41,679 nucleotides of DNA, taken from positions 1 through 41,679 of IMG/VR virus record IMGVR_UViG_3300032297_001097. One strand, written 5' to 3'. Source of the DNA: a virus. The notes under the pieces were generated by a model. The model made no database searches and had not been told where the DNA came from. It worked only from the letters and a program-made list of their open reading frames with translations. Each line of letters begins with the position of its first letter. Positions within the stretch are counted from its first letter, which is position 1. Positions 34,026-41,117 of the stretch are shown here, in pieces. The position numbers were made by a program, and so were the translations under genes.

Positions 34026-35147
34026 TTACTCCATAGGAAACATAATATGATTGAAATTCATATCATGTAATACACAAATAGTGTATCCGTTGTAGTCATT
34101 GAAGGCAAGAGTAATTTGCTCAAGATTTACTATTTCAAGAGCCTTAATAAAGTGATTTATTAGATATGAAACATCAATAGAATCAACAGCTTCATCTAAT
34201 AAGATCTTGTCAGCAACAGCACCCTTATCATCTCTTGAACTTGAAATTATTAATTCATTCCCATTTGTTCTTAAGTTGAACGTATGCGAGCTTGTAATAT
34301 TTGATATAAATCTTAAGGACTTTATAACTTGATTTTTATCAATCGTAAAAGAAGTGACATGCTTAGACTCATCAAAGAACTTATTAAATGAATTATATAC
34401 GCTTTGATAAGAATTGTTTTCCAAGCTAGTGACAAAGATATTATTTTGCCACTTAATGATCAATTTATTCTTATAAATGCAATAAGTGTAAGCTTCATCT
34501 TTATTTAAGAAGTTAAGCAGTAATTCAGCTTGATTTTTAGCAATCAAATAAGACTGTTCATTAGAGAATCTAGAGCCAAATATTGAAATCCTATGTTTAT
34601 CTGAGGATTGAGAATTAAACTCTCCATCTTTGAGAAAAAACATAATGGATGAATAAGGATGTTCATCAAAATCAGGTGCGCATGAAAAGGCAGAAAACTT
34701 AATCAGATTAATTAAGTTTTCAACGTCTAGTTGCTTGAATTTTATATCTTCACTCAAGAAAAATAGGCTGTTGAGTATTTCATCAAAGTTATTAGCTTGT
34801 AAAGTACTAAGAGCAACTCTAGTCTTCTTGTTACCAAAAACTAGTTGATTTTCTTCACTTGCAAAAACAAATTGAATTTCATCAGCTGGGAAGTTAGAAA
34901 AAGCATTGTTGAATAAGTTTGATTCAACTCCAAAATTAAAGAACTCATCTTCAAAGTCACACAAATACAACATTGATGAACTTATAGTATTTGAAGAATA
35001 TACATAAATTTTGTTATCAAGGCAATAAAATACTAATGAATCACTTGCAATAGCTTTGTTTTCATTGAGTGTAATTTTATTCTTTGATATCTTGTTAAGT
35101 AATTGTACTTTGGAAAGATGTTCAGTTTTGTTCAGCTTAAATTTCAA
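34026..35147 (-). CDS. dnaN: DNA polymerase sliding clamp (beta subunit, DnaN-like)
   Basis: A 373-residue protein, the usual length of bacterial beta clamps, with three repeating beta-alpha-beta domains visible in the pattern. SSDKHRISIFGSRF (residues about 180-193) resembles the ATDGHRL segment of the second domain, and the C-terminus HIMFPME resembles the VMPMRL end that lines the binding pocket. It encircles DNA and tethers polymerase. The start is TTG at 35147, where TTGA overlaps the stop of purA, with AAGGA nine bases upstream. Clamp, delta and sigma genes follow each other on one transcript. Confidence 0.8.
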   Translation of the reverse strand: MKFKLNKTEHLSKVQLLNKISKNKITLNENKAIASDSLVFYCLDNKIYVYSSNTISSSMLYLCDFEDEFFNFGVESNLFNNAFSNFPADEIQFVFASEENQLVFGNKKTRVALSTLQANNFDEILNSLFFLSEDIKFKQLDVENLINLIKFSAFSCAPDFDEHPYSSIMFFLKDGEFNSQSSDKHRISIFGSRFSNEQSYLIAKNQAELLLNFLNKDEAYTYCIYKNKLIIKWQNNIFVTSLENNSYQSVYNSFNKFFDESKHVTSFTIDKNQVIKSLRFISNITSSHTFNLRTNGNELIISSSRDDKGAVADKILLDEAVDSIDVSYLINHFIKALEIVNLEQITLAFNDYNGYTICVLHDMNFNHIMFPME

Positions 35148-36139
35148 TGCAGTTGTCCTTGGAATTCTACTTCAACACCTGGATTGTATCGTGTAATGTG
35201 ATTGATAATCTTAAGCATGAAAGTCCCTTCATCGGAGCATACATTCAATATGCCATCCTGATAAAAATTCCATCCATCATTGACCTGATCAAGAACATCC
35301 ATTTTGTTAACAATAAGCTTAGTTACACCATTCATTTGGCAAGCCGTTGTTACTTCATCTAAATTCAACCAATCTATTTGTCTTGGTCGCCCTGTAGTGG
35401 CTCCGTATTCTTGGCCAATCTCACGCAACTGTTCAAATCTGTCGTCGTTTTTTTGGTATCCTTTAGCTCCAACATAGGTAGAATAACACTTGATAACCCC
35501 GACAACATCCCGTACTTGCTTATAATTGAAACCATTGTTTAATACTGCTCCTACTCCAGTGTTTGAGGAAGTTACGTAAGGATAATCACCAAAGTCAACA
35601 TCAAGCCAGTATCCTTGAGCACCTTCAGCTAAAAATTTCTTTGGTGATGAGTGAATAAGACTATACATATCCACAAGATAATTCTTCAATTCAGGAATAT
35701 CTTTGGCACGAAGACCTGTGCGACCAACTTTGTCTTTATAACAAGGGCCATTTCCAGTGCGAGTTGTTCCAATAGTTGTATCTTTGGAATCTTCTTCTAA
35801 ATGATCTTTTGTTATGATATGTGCATTTTCAGCTATTTTAAGGATTGATGTGTTAAACCCAAATCCTTCAAGATACTCAAGTTCTTCAAATAACTTTTCC
35901 GTATTGATAACACAACCATTACCAATGACACTAGGAATGCCATGCAAAATACCACAAGGAACCATGTGTGTAACAATTTTCTCTCCATTGAGGTAAATTG
36001 TATGACCAGCATTGCCTCCACCATTAAAGCGGACAACGTAGTCATATTCACCCGATGCAGCCATTTGATTGGCTATTTTCCCCTTACCCTCATCGCCGTA
36101 CTGCATACCGATAACTACATCAACAATTGAAGTTTCCAT
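35144..36139 (-). CDS. purA: Short adenylosuccinate synthetase (PurA/PurZ superfamily)
   Basis: A 331-residue enzyme; ATG at 36139 is chosen over a TTG two codons upstream. The P-loop-like GDEGKGK (residues 15-21), FNGGGNAGHTIY (His46/47 region), TTIGTTRTGNGPCYKDKVGR, FLAEGAQGYWLD and TTGRPRQIDWLNL match adenylosuccinate synthetase, which couples GTP hydrolysis to Asp addition to IMP. Bacterial PurA has about 430 residues; this length is like the short archaeal and phage PurZ forms. The catalytic Asp of GDEGKG is kept, whereas PurZ of phage phiVC8 has Ser there, so the sequence leans to PurA-type activity, but dGMP use cannot be excluded. It overlaps the clamp gene. Confidence 0.85.
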   Translation of the reverse strand: METSIVDVVIGMQYGDEGKGKIANQMAASGEYDYVVRFNGGGNAGHTIYLNGEKIVTHMVPCGILHGIPSVIGNGCVINTEKLFEELEYLEGFGFNTSILKIAENAHIITKDHLEEDSKDTTIGTTRTGNGPCYKDKVGRTGLRAKDIPELKNYLVDMYSLIHSSPKKFLAEGAQGYWLDVDFGDYPYVTSSNTGVGAVLNNGFNYKQVRDVVGVIKCYSTYVGAKGYQKNDDRFEQLREIGQEYGATTGRPRQIDWLNLDEVTTACQMNGVTKLIVNKMDVLDQVNDGWNFYQDGILNVCSDEGTFMLKIINHITRYNPGVEVEFQGQLH

Positions 36140-36145
36140 ATGCAA

Positions 36146-36165
36146 ATCTTACTACATTGTAAGAT
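36146..36165 (-). promoter_or_regulatory. Small hairpin in front of purA
   Basis: A perfect 7-bp repeat ATCTTAC (36146-36152) and GTAAGAT (36159-36165) with a six-base loop, in the 38-base gap before purA and six bases from its ATG. It overlaps the place of a ribosome-binding site, so it might limit translation. Short, could be chance. Confidence 0.35.
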
Positions 36166-36177
36166 CTTTAGCAAGAG

Positions 36178-36780
36178 TTATGACAAGTCTCTTTCTGCAT
36201 CATATAAATTTTCATTCTTGTCAACTTCATAATCACCCGTCATTACATCAATAGAAGCGTATGGGAATCTTTCTCTTACATATTCTTCTGCTTCTTCAGC
36301 TGTGTAATCTTCAATGGGTAAATTTGTTGAATAAAGAACATCATATGTTATTTTTTCAAGATCTTCTTCACTACTATACAGTTCTTCTAATCCTGGAACT
36401 GAAAGTTGATCAGTGAGCAATTTGCCTTCTTTATCTGACATTTTTGCTAACCCTTGCAAAGACAATGGATCTATGAATGAAAATTTCCAAACACCATCTT
36501 TTGCAAATATGAAAATTTGTGAATAAATTTCAAAAAATCTTCTATAGTCAGAAAAATTATAATTATCTTCAGCTACATTATCTGAGGTCATCTTATCAAT
36601 TATATCTAAAGGATCTTTTCCAGTAGATTTTGATCTGTCTAATACGTGATCTGAAAACGTAATAGGTTTTTTTGGTAATTCAAAATCACTTAGATCGATA
36701 GCAATTCTAGTAATTTTATCTGCTAATTTATATTTTCCAACTTGATCTAAAAATGAAGCCAAGCGTAGTATGTGTTTCAT
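36178..36780 (-). CDS. Hypothetical protein with LDxxGxYKxAD N-terminal helix
   Basis: A 200-residue acidic protein. The first 30 residues (ILRLASFLDQVGKYKLADKITRIA) match the N-terminus of the protein at 26511-26969. The rest includes a compact-looking region around ITFSDHVLDRSKSTGKDPLDIIDKM and a C-terminal helix DYTAEEAEEYVRERFPYASI. No family recognised. It starts four bases after the sigma-like gene at 36784, with no ribosome-binding site, so it is co-expressed with it. Function unknown. Confidence 0.5.
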   Translation of the reverse strand: MKHILRLASFLDQVGKYKLADKITRIAIDLSDFELPKKPITFSDHVLDRSKSTGKDPLDIIDKMTSDNVAEDNYNFSDYRRFFEIYSQIFIFAKDGVWKFSFIDPLSLQGLAKMSDKEGKLLTDQLSVPGLEELYSSEEDLEKITYDVLYSTNLPIEDYTAEEAEEYVRERFPYASIDVMTGDYEVDKNENLYDAERDLS

Positions 36781-36783
36781 ATA

Positions 36784-37467
36784 TTACTTTTTTGGTAAAT
36801 TATGTGACGCATCCTGTTTCTCGTCAGTCTTAAATTGCGTATAAACTTCTGTAGCCTTTTTACGTATTCTTGTAAGAGCATTATCAACACATTTTGCTGG
36901 GACATTAAGCGTGTTTGATATATCTTTGTATGATGATCTTAAACAATACTCTACAAAAATATCTGCTTCTAAAGGAGTAAGTTTTTCAAGCAGTAAAGAT
37001 GAATTTAGCTCGAGTTCTTCTCTGACAATAATATCTTCAAGCAAATTTACTTCAGGAGACTCATCATAAGGGTTTTTCTTTTCAGGAATATAGTCCCCTA
37101 AAGTATGAAAATTCCCATCATCATTTAAGATAAAAGGAGCATCTAAAGAAATTGAATCATTCAACGCTGAATTTTTCATTCTTTTAGCAGAAGCAATTGC
37201 AGTTGCTAAGTGTCTTTTGCATACTAAGTTTACACAAAAGTTTTTAAAAGTGGTATCTTTAGTACAATCGTACGAGTTTACTGCTTTGTAAACACCTAGC
37301 CTCAATTCTTGCATAACATCTTCTCTGTCGCCACCAACAATAAAAAAGTGTGGAGCAATCTTTTTGAGGTCAGGTTCTACCATTTTTAAAAGCTTCTTAA
37401 ATGAAACTTCATCGCCTTTTTTAGCCTTATTGACTATTCTTACAATTCTTGGATCTTCAGATGCCAT
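36784..37467 (-). CDS. Second sigma-70 family factor (SigH-like)
   Basis: A 227-residue sigma factor; ATG at 37467 is chosen because CAGGAG lies five bases upstream, better than the TTG at 37485. Region 2 is close to Bacillus SigH: RIVNKAKKGDEVSFKKLLKMVEPDLKKIA, FIVGGDREDVMQELRLGVYKAVNSYD, FKNFCVNLVCKRHLATAIASAKRMKN, and SISLD. Region 4 (about 150-195) reads LTPLEADIFVEYCLRSSYKDISNTLNVPAKCVDNALTRIRKKA, with helix-turn-helix. It would give the phage a second promoter specificity, separate from the factor at 32458. Next to dnaX on one transcript. Confidence 0.85.
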   Translation of the reverse strand: MASEDPRIVRIVNKAKKGDEVSFKKLLKMVEPDLKKIAPHFFIVGGDREDVMQELRLGVYKAVNSYDCTKDTTFKNFCVNLVCKRHLATAIASAKRMKNSALNDSISLDAPFILNDDGNFHTLGDYIPEKKNPYDESPEVNLLEDIIVREELELNSSLLLEKLTPLEADIFVEYCLRSSYKDISNTLNVPAKCVDNALTRIRKKATEVYTQFKTDEKQDASHNLPKK

Positions 37468-37504
37468 CAAATCTCCTGAGGGCAAATATCTATTTTAATC
37501 CTTT

Positions 37505-38572
37505 TTACGCTTCTTTTGAATTAGCGTACTTTTCAATAACTTTGAGAACCCCGGTAATTGCCAAGATATCCTCAGAAACAGTTTGCCTTGTGTTATTAGA
37601 AATGTTATACAAATCTTCAGCTAGCATTAATAAATGCAAAGTTTTTACAGATTTTGCTATATTTTCTATTTCAGGATCTCTTTCAACCTTTTTTGTTCTT
37701 AAGACTACATATTCAAATGCTTTTAAGAAAGTACGAGATGTATCAACAAGAAGTCCAGTCAAGCTTCTACCTTCAGATTGAGACGCTTGAATTATCCTCA
37801 TAGAATCTGCATAATTTAAATTAATAATAGAACTAGCAAGATTGAGAGAAACATGCTTTGGAGATTTACCTAAAATTTCTCTGACATTTTCTTCAGATAT
37901 TTCAGCCACAGTAACTTGTTCTAAGATTGATAAAGCATTTCTAGCGCTTCCATCAGATTCTTTGACAATTAGATTTAATGCATCTATATCGTATTCAAGC
38001 TCTTCTTTCTGACAAATATCTTCTAATAACTCAAGGCAGTTTGAGTCAGAAAGCTTCTTAAGATTAAGAGTTTGACATCTAGTATGAATAGCTCTTAAAA
38101 TCTTGTGTGGATCTGTAGTGCAAAAAAAGAACTTTACAAACTGAGGAGGTTCTTCAGTAAGTTTGATAAGTGAAGTTTGAGCTTGATTTGTAAGCATTTG
38201 AGCTTCATCAAGAATAAATATCTTGTATTTACCAGATACAGGAGAGAGTCTTGAGAATTGGATTACATTCTCTCTAATATGATCAACACCATTATTGACA
38301 GCGCAATTAATCTCATAAATATCAGGATGAGAATCATTAATTACCATCTGCTTTGTATTATCATCTGAATCATTTGCAGATAGTAACTTCATAGCAGCAA
38401 TACGAGCTAATGTAGTCTTTCCTGTACCTGGAGGGCCTGAAAGGATGTATGCATGAGTAGTTTTATTATTCCTAATTTGTAAATCAAGAATAGACGCAGC
38501 AATACATCCCTTCAAATCATCAAATTCTGTAGGTCGATATTTATTGTAAAAACTTTGACTAATCATCATCAT
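37505..38572 (-). CDS. dnaX: Clamp loader ATPase (DNA polymerase III gamma/tau-like, DnaX)
   Basis: A 355-residue AAA+ clamp loader. NKYRPTEFDDLKG is the typical DnaX start, Walker A GPPGTGKT (residues 46-53), Walker B LDEAQ (121-125), a sensor/arginine-finger region IHTRCQ (162-167), and a helical collar to residue 350. The Cys4 zinc module usual after Walker A in bacterial DnaX is missing. Length fits gamma rather than tau, so there is no polymerase-binding tail. Three ATG in a row begin the gene, overlapping the stop of the gene before by 14 bases. With beta and delta homologues nearby it forms a phage clamp-loading set; no delta-prime is seen. Confidence 0.85.
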   Translation of the reverse strand: MMMISQSFYNKYRPTEFDDLKGCIAASILDLQIRNNKTTHAYILSGPPGTGKTTLARIAAMKLLSANDSDDNTKQMVINDSHPDIYEINCAVNNGVDHIRENVIQFSRLSPVSGKYKIFILDEAQMLTNQAQTSLIKLTEEPPQFVKFFFCTTDPHKILRAIHTRCQTLNLKKLSDSNCLELLEDICQKEELEYDIDALNLIVKESDGSARNALSILEQVTVAEISEENVREILGKSPKHVSLNLASSIINLNYADSMRIIQASQSEGRSLTGLLVDTSRTFLKAFEYVVLRTKKVERDPEIENIAKSVKTLHLLMLAEDLYNISNNTRQTVSEDILAITGVLKVIEKYANSKEA

Positions 38573-39035
38573 CCATTGGCACTATAAGAGGAATATCATT
38601 ATCAAGAAGTGACGGCAAATTATCTTTATCCATCCAATATGGGCCAAACCCACTTCTGACAAAATATTCTACTATAAAGCCATAATCCTGTACATCGTAG
38701 TTTCTAATCTTACCATCTAATGCTGGGCTAATCGAATAAAGAGACTTGAATATCAACCATTCCTTTTTTGTTTTTTCTGTCTGCTCCCAAATTTCAGACC
38801 AAACAGCAAAACAATAAATTTTACTATTACCAGAGGAGCGCAATATGTCTCTCGCCCATGACTGAGTAAGCCCCGACATGATACATGCCGGGGCGTTCTT
38901 GCTTTTATATCCATCCATTTCAACAAAATGGACTAAGCTCAAGTCAACGTATCCAATAAACATATAGTATTTTTCAATCAACTTTTCAGCTATATTGAAA
39001 CATTCTTGAGATTCTATAAAGTCTGGCTCACTCAT
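38559..39035 (-). CDS. Degenerate phage metallopeptidase-like protein
   Basis: A 158-residue protein that follows the layout of the putative phage metallopeptidase family: N-terminal helix AEKLIEKYYMFI, a strand with Val-His-Phe, a conserved IYCFAVWSEIWEQ segment, then TEKTKKEWLIF, and RNYDVQDYGFIVEYFVRSGFGPYW. At the place where the family has the zinc motif HExxH this protein reads FKSLYS, and the later His before Asp-Val is Tyr. Zinc ligands are therefore missing, and it is probably not a protease. Family assignment is from my pattern memory. Overlaps its neighbours (ATGA upstream). Alternative: unknown replication accessory. Confidence 0.5.
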   Translation of the reverse strand: MSEPDFIESQECFNIAEKLIEKYYMFIGYVDLSLVHFVEMDGYKSKNAPACIMSGLTQSWARDILRSSGNSKIYCFAVWSEIWEQTEKTKKEWLIFKSLYSISPALDGKIRNYDVQDYGFIVEYFVRSGFGPYWMDKDNLPSLLDNDIPLIVPMDDDD

Positions 39036-39364
39036 AATGACAACTGTGTAACTGCTACAACTTGATTGCTCTGGTCACGAATTGCTGTTGGGCCTGTATC
39101 TACGCAAAAAACATCTTCTCTATCGAATGGCACAAAATCCATTGCAATTCTGTTCACAATATAGTAGACACCATCTTCAGGATCAGGAAGATTTACAATT
39201 TTTTCAAAGTGAGTTTCAGCAATAGGAATTCCAGCCAAGTAAGCAACAATTCTTTGCTTTGTCTCTACACGACAAGGGTTTTCACATCCTGGTAAAGTTG
39301 CGTGTCCTGAAATTGTAATATCGTGTCCAATTAGATTTACAAACTTTTTAAATTCTGGATACAT
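39032..39364 (-). CDS. Small conserved phage protein of unknown function (NLxxHxI type)
   Basis: A 110-residue protein with the order NLIGHDITI (residues 10-18), CRVETKQ, IVNLPDPEDGVYYIVNRIAMDFVPFDREDVFCVDTGPTAIRDQSNQVVAVTQL. A short protein family in phages and some bacteria shows NLTPHxI, then LPxPxDGxxYIVS, then R-x-D-L-x-x-P, which agrees well; no function is known to me. Three cysteines sit at the front half. It is in a tight operon (one to four base overlaps) between the HAD phosphatase and the metallopeptidase-like gene. Confidence 0.55.
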   Translation of the reverse strand: MYPEFKKFVNLIGHDITISGHATLPGCENPCRVETKQRIVAYLAGIPIAETHFEKIVNLPDPEDGVYYIVNRIAMDFVPFDREDVFCVDTGPTAIRDQSNQVVAVTQLSL

Positions 39365-39741
39365 TATAAATTTAACCCTGCTATGCCTTCATTACGTTTT
39401 GGCTGATAAACAAAAGCTGATATGTCTCCATTTGCTCTCAAGTCATTAACAAGAACTCTAGAGCCACCACCAATACCCATAACCAATTGATCATAAACAA
39501 TACCAGCGTAAGAAAGCTGCTTGACTGTTACATCACGCAAACTTTCTTTACGTCCAGTTGTAAGAATGATCTTAAATCCTTTGCTATCCCATTCACGAAT
39601 TTTGTCAACAGAACCGTGAATGATTTTTGGTTGATATCCAGGCTTAGCAATTTCAGTTGGATCGCCTTGTTCCCAAAGAGTTCCATCTAAATCACAAAAA
39701 ATAGTGTAATTTTTTGTGGCTTGATCAATGTTGTGTTCCAT
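39364..39741 (-). CDS. HAD-superfamily hydrolase
   Basis: A 125-residue minimal HAD phosphatase. Motif I DLDGTL (Asp17, Asp19), motif II LTTGR (residues 60-64), and motif IV VLVNDLR (Asp100) are clear; the motif III lysine is not obvious. No cap domain. Similar small proteins hydrolyse phosphate esters such as sugar or nucleotide phosphates; substrate unknown. It overlaps dUTPase and the small conserved gene by one base each, so a role in nucleotide pools is possible. Confidence 0.75.
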   Translation of the reverse strand: MEHNIDQATKNYTIFCDLDGTLWEQGDPTEIAKPGYQPKIIHGSVDKIREWDSKGFKIILTTGRKESLRDVTVKQLSYAGIVYDQLVMGIGGGSRVLVNDLRANGDISAFVYQPKRNEGIAGLNL

Positions 39742-40262
39742 TACTTACCTGTACTACCTAATCCACCCTTACGAGATGTTTTATCAGTTGCACCAAATTC
39801 TTTTACTTCAACCAATTCATGATTTGCTAACTTTGCTACAACCATTTGAGCAATCCGATCACCATGCTTGATAGAAAATGGAATCTTGTTATGATTGATA
39901 AGAATGACCTTAAGTTCAAAGTCTTCTCCATCGCCACAATAATCAGAGTCAATAGTACCAGGAGTATTAAGTACAGTAACTCCAAACTTTGCAGCTAGTC
40001 CAGATCGAGGACGGATTTGAATTTCATATCCGTTAGGAATATTGACATTCAAACCTGTAGGAACAATCATAGTTGAATGTGGTGAAATAAGAGTTTGCTC
40101 ATCATAAGACTCTTTTAACCATGCACAAAGATCATATCCAGCAGCACTTTCCGTTGCTTTCTTAGGAATTACAGCATCTTCACGAAATGCTTTTATCTCA
40201 ACTGTTGCTTTATAACCATTAGGACCTGATATTGTAACCTGTCCACTTCCTGATGCTGCCAT
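39741..40262 (-). CDS. dut: dUTPase (dUTP diphosphatase)
   Basis: A 173-residue trimeric-type dUTPase with all five motifs: AAGYDL (motif 1), RPRSGLA (motif 2), GTIDSDYCG (motif 3, with the catalytic Asp in DSD), GDRIAQMVV (motif 4) and RKGGLGSTGK (motif 5, Arg/Gly-rich end). Converts dUTP to dUMP and diphosphate, keeping uracil out of DNA and supplying dTMP synthesis. About 25 extra N-terminal residues. AGGAAGG precedes the ATG. It is second in the minus-strand operon, after the small gene at 40264. Confidence 0.95.
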   Translation of the reverse strand: MAASGSGQVTISGPNGYKATVEIKAFREDAVIPKKATESAAGYDLCAWLKESYDEQTLISPHSTMIVPTGLNVNIPNGYEIQIRPRSGLAAKFGVTVLNTPGTIDSDYCGDGEDFELKVILINHNKIPFSIKHGDRIAQMVVAKLANHELVEVKEFGATDKTSRKGGLGSTGK

Positions 40263-40263
40263 A

Positions 40264-40581
40264 TTAAATACCTTCCTCGTTCTTAATCATTTCTACTGTA
40301 ATTTCTTGATCATCAGGGTTAAAAATAAGAGATAATGGATACTCTCGATTCTTAAGTTCAATAGAGAAATTAATCAATTCTCTACCTTCCAAATATCTAT
40401 TCATTTTTGTAATTTCCTTAATATCATCAAGCGAAAGTACAGCAGTATAAATTCTCTCAGTTTTTACGTCTTTTAATTGAAGCCAAATGTATTGAACAAT
40501 TGTAGGCTCATCTTCACTGCCTTCATCTTCTTTCAATACAGCATCTAAAATTTTCACTTCTCTGATAGTAGGTTTTCCCAT
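40264..40581 (-). CDS. Hypothetical protein, first gene of the nucleotide/replication operon
   Basis: A 105-residue, acidic protein with a predicted alternating strand pattern (YIWLQLKDVKTERIYTAVLSLDDI, FSIELKNREYPLSLIF, EITVEMI) and no known motif. It is the first minus-strand gene in front of dut, and its ATG follows a TATAAT box by six bases with no ribosome-binding site. Function unknown. Confidence 0.5.
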   Translation of the reverse strand: MGKPTIREVKILDAVLKEDEGSEDEPTIVQYIWLQLKDVKTERIYTAVLSLDDIKEITKMNRYLEGRELINFSIELKNREYPLSLIFNPDDQEITVEMIKNEEGI

Positions 40582-40587
40582 AAAATG

Positions 40588-40593
40588 ATTATA
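40588..40593 (-). promoter_or_regulatory. -10 box of probable leaderless promoter in divergent gap
   Basis: TATAAT followed by CATTTT and the ATG at 40581, in the 74-base gap between divergent genes. No -35 consensus. The plus-strand gene at 40656 needs a promoter in the same gap; none is clear. Confidence 0.55.
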
Positions 40594-40655
40594 TCTTGTA
40601 ATAACTAAAATGTAAAATCAAAGGAGATGAATAGTAAAATATTCAATCAATAAGT

Positions 40656-41117
40656 ATGTGGTACAAAACAGCTCTCAAGGGACATAAGACTCGCTATGAT
40701 TTTAATGATCTTAGTTATGAATTAAAAAAAGTTGATGACACTGATGAAAGTGAATGGGAACCTTCTGGAGCAAGAATGAGAACAATTTCATATGTCTTAA
40801 ATGCCTATGACTTAGAGCATATGGATAAAGATAAACCTGTAGGAAAAATGAAATTAGATTTAGATTATCTCATATCTGGAGAAAAAAAATTAGAAATTAC
40901 TCATATTAGAACTGATGATTATCATGAGGGAATGGGTGTAGCGACTAATCTTTATAAATGGCTCAAATACAACTACGAAATTTTTGACAAGCCAGACAAG
41001 ATATTAAGTTTACCAATTAATTCAGCTGCAGAAAGAATAAGAGAAAAAATATTTGGAGAGCCTACTTCCGGGAATGAGTATGATTTAGATTACACTCAAG
41101 GAAAATTGGATTTTTAA
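40656..41117 (+). CDS. GNAT-like acetyltransferase, MWYK N-terminus
   Basis: A 153-residue protein. KLEITHIRTDDYHEGMGVATNLYKWLKYNY (residues about 86-115) has the beta-4/alpha-3 shape of GNAT motif A with the R-x-x-G-x-G/A type turn weakened to HEGMGVA, and KILSLPINSAAERIREKIFG resembles motif B. It starts MWYKTALKG like two other proteins here. AAAGGAGAT is present but 28 bases before this ATG; a nine-codon frame including its stop, starting at 40627, fills the distance. Substrate unknown. It runs directly into the second GNAT gene. Confidence 0.55.
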   Translation: MWYKTALKGHKTRYDFNDLSYELKKVDDTDESEWEPSGARMRTISYVLNAYDLEHMDKDKPVGKMKLDLDYLISGEKKLEITHIRTDDYHEGMGVATNLYKWLKYNYEIFDKPDKILSLPINSAAERIREKIFGEPTSGNEYDLDYTQGKLDF

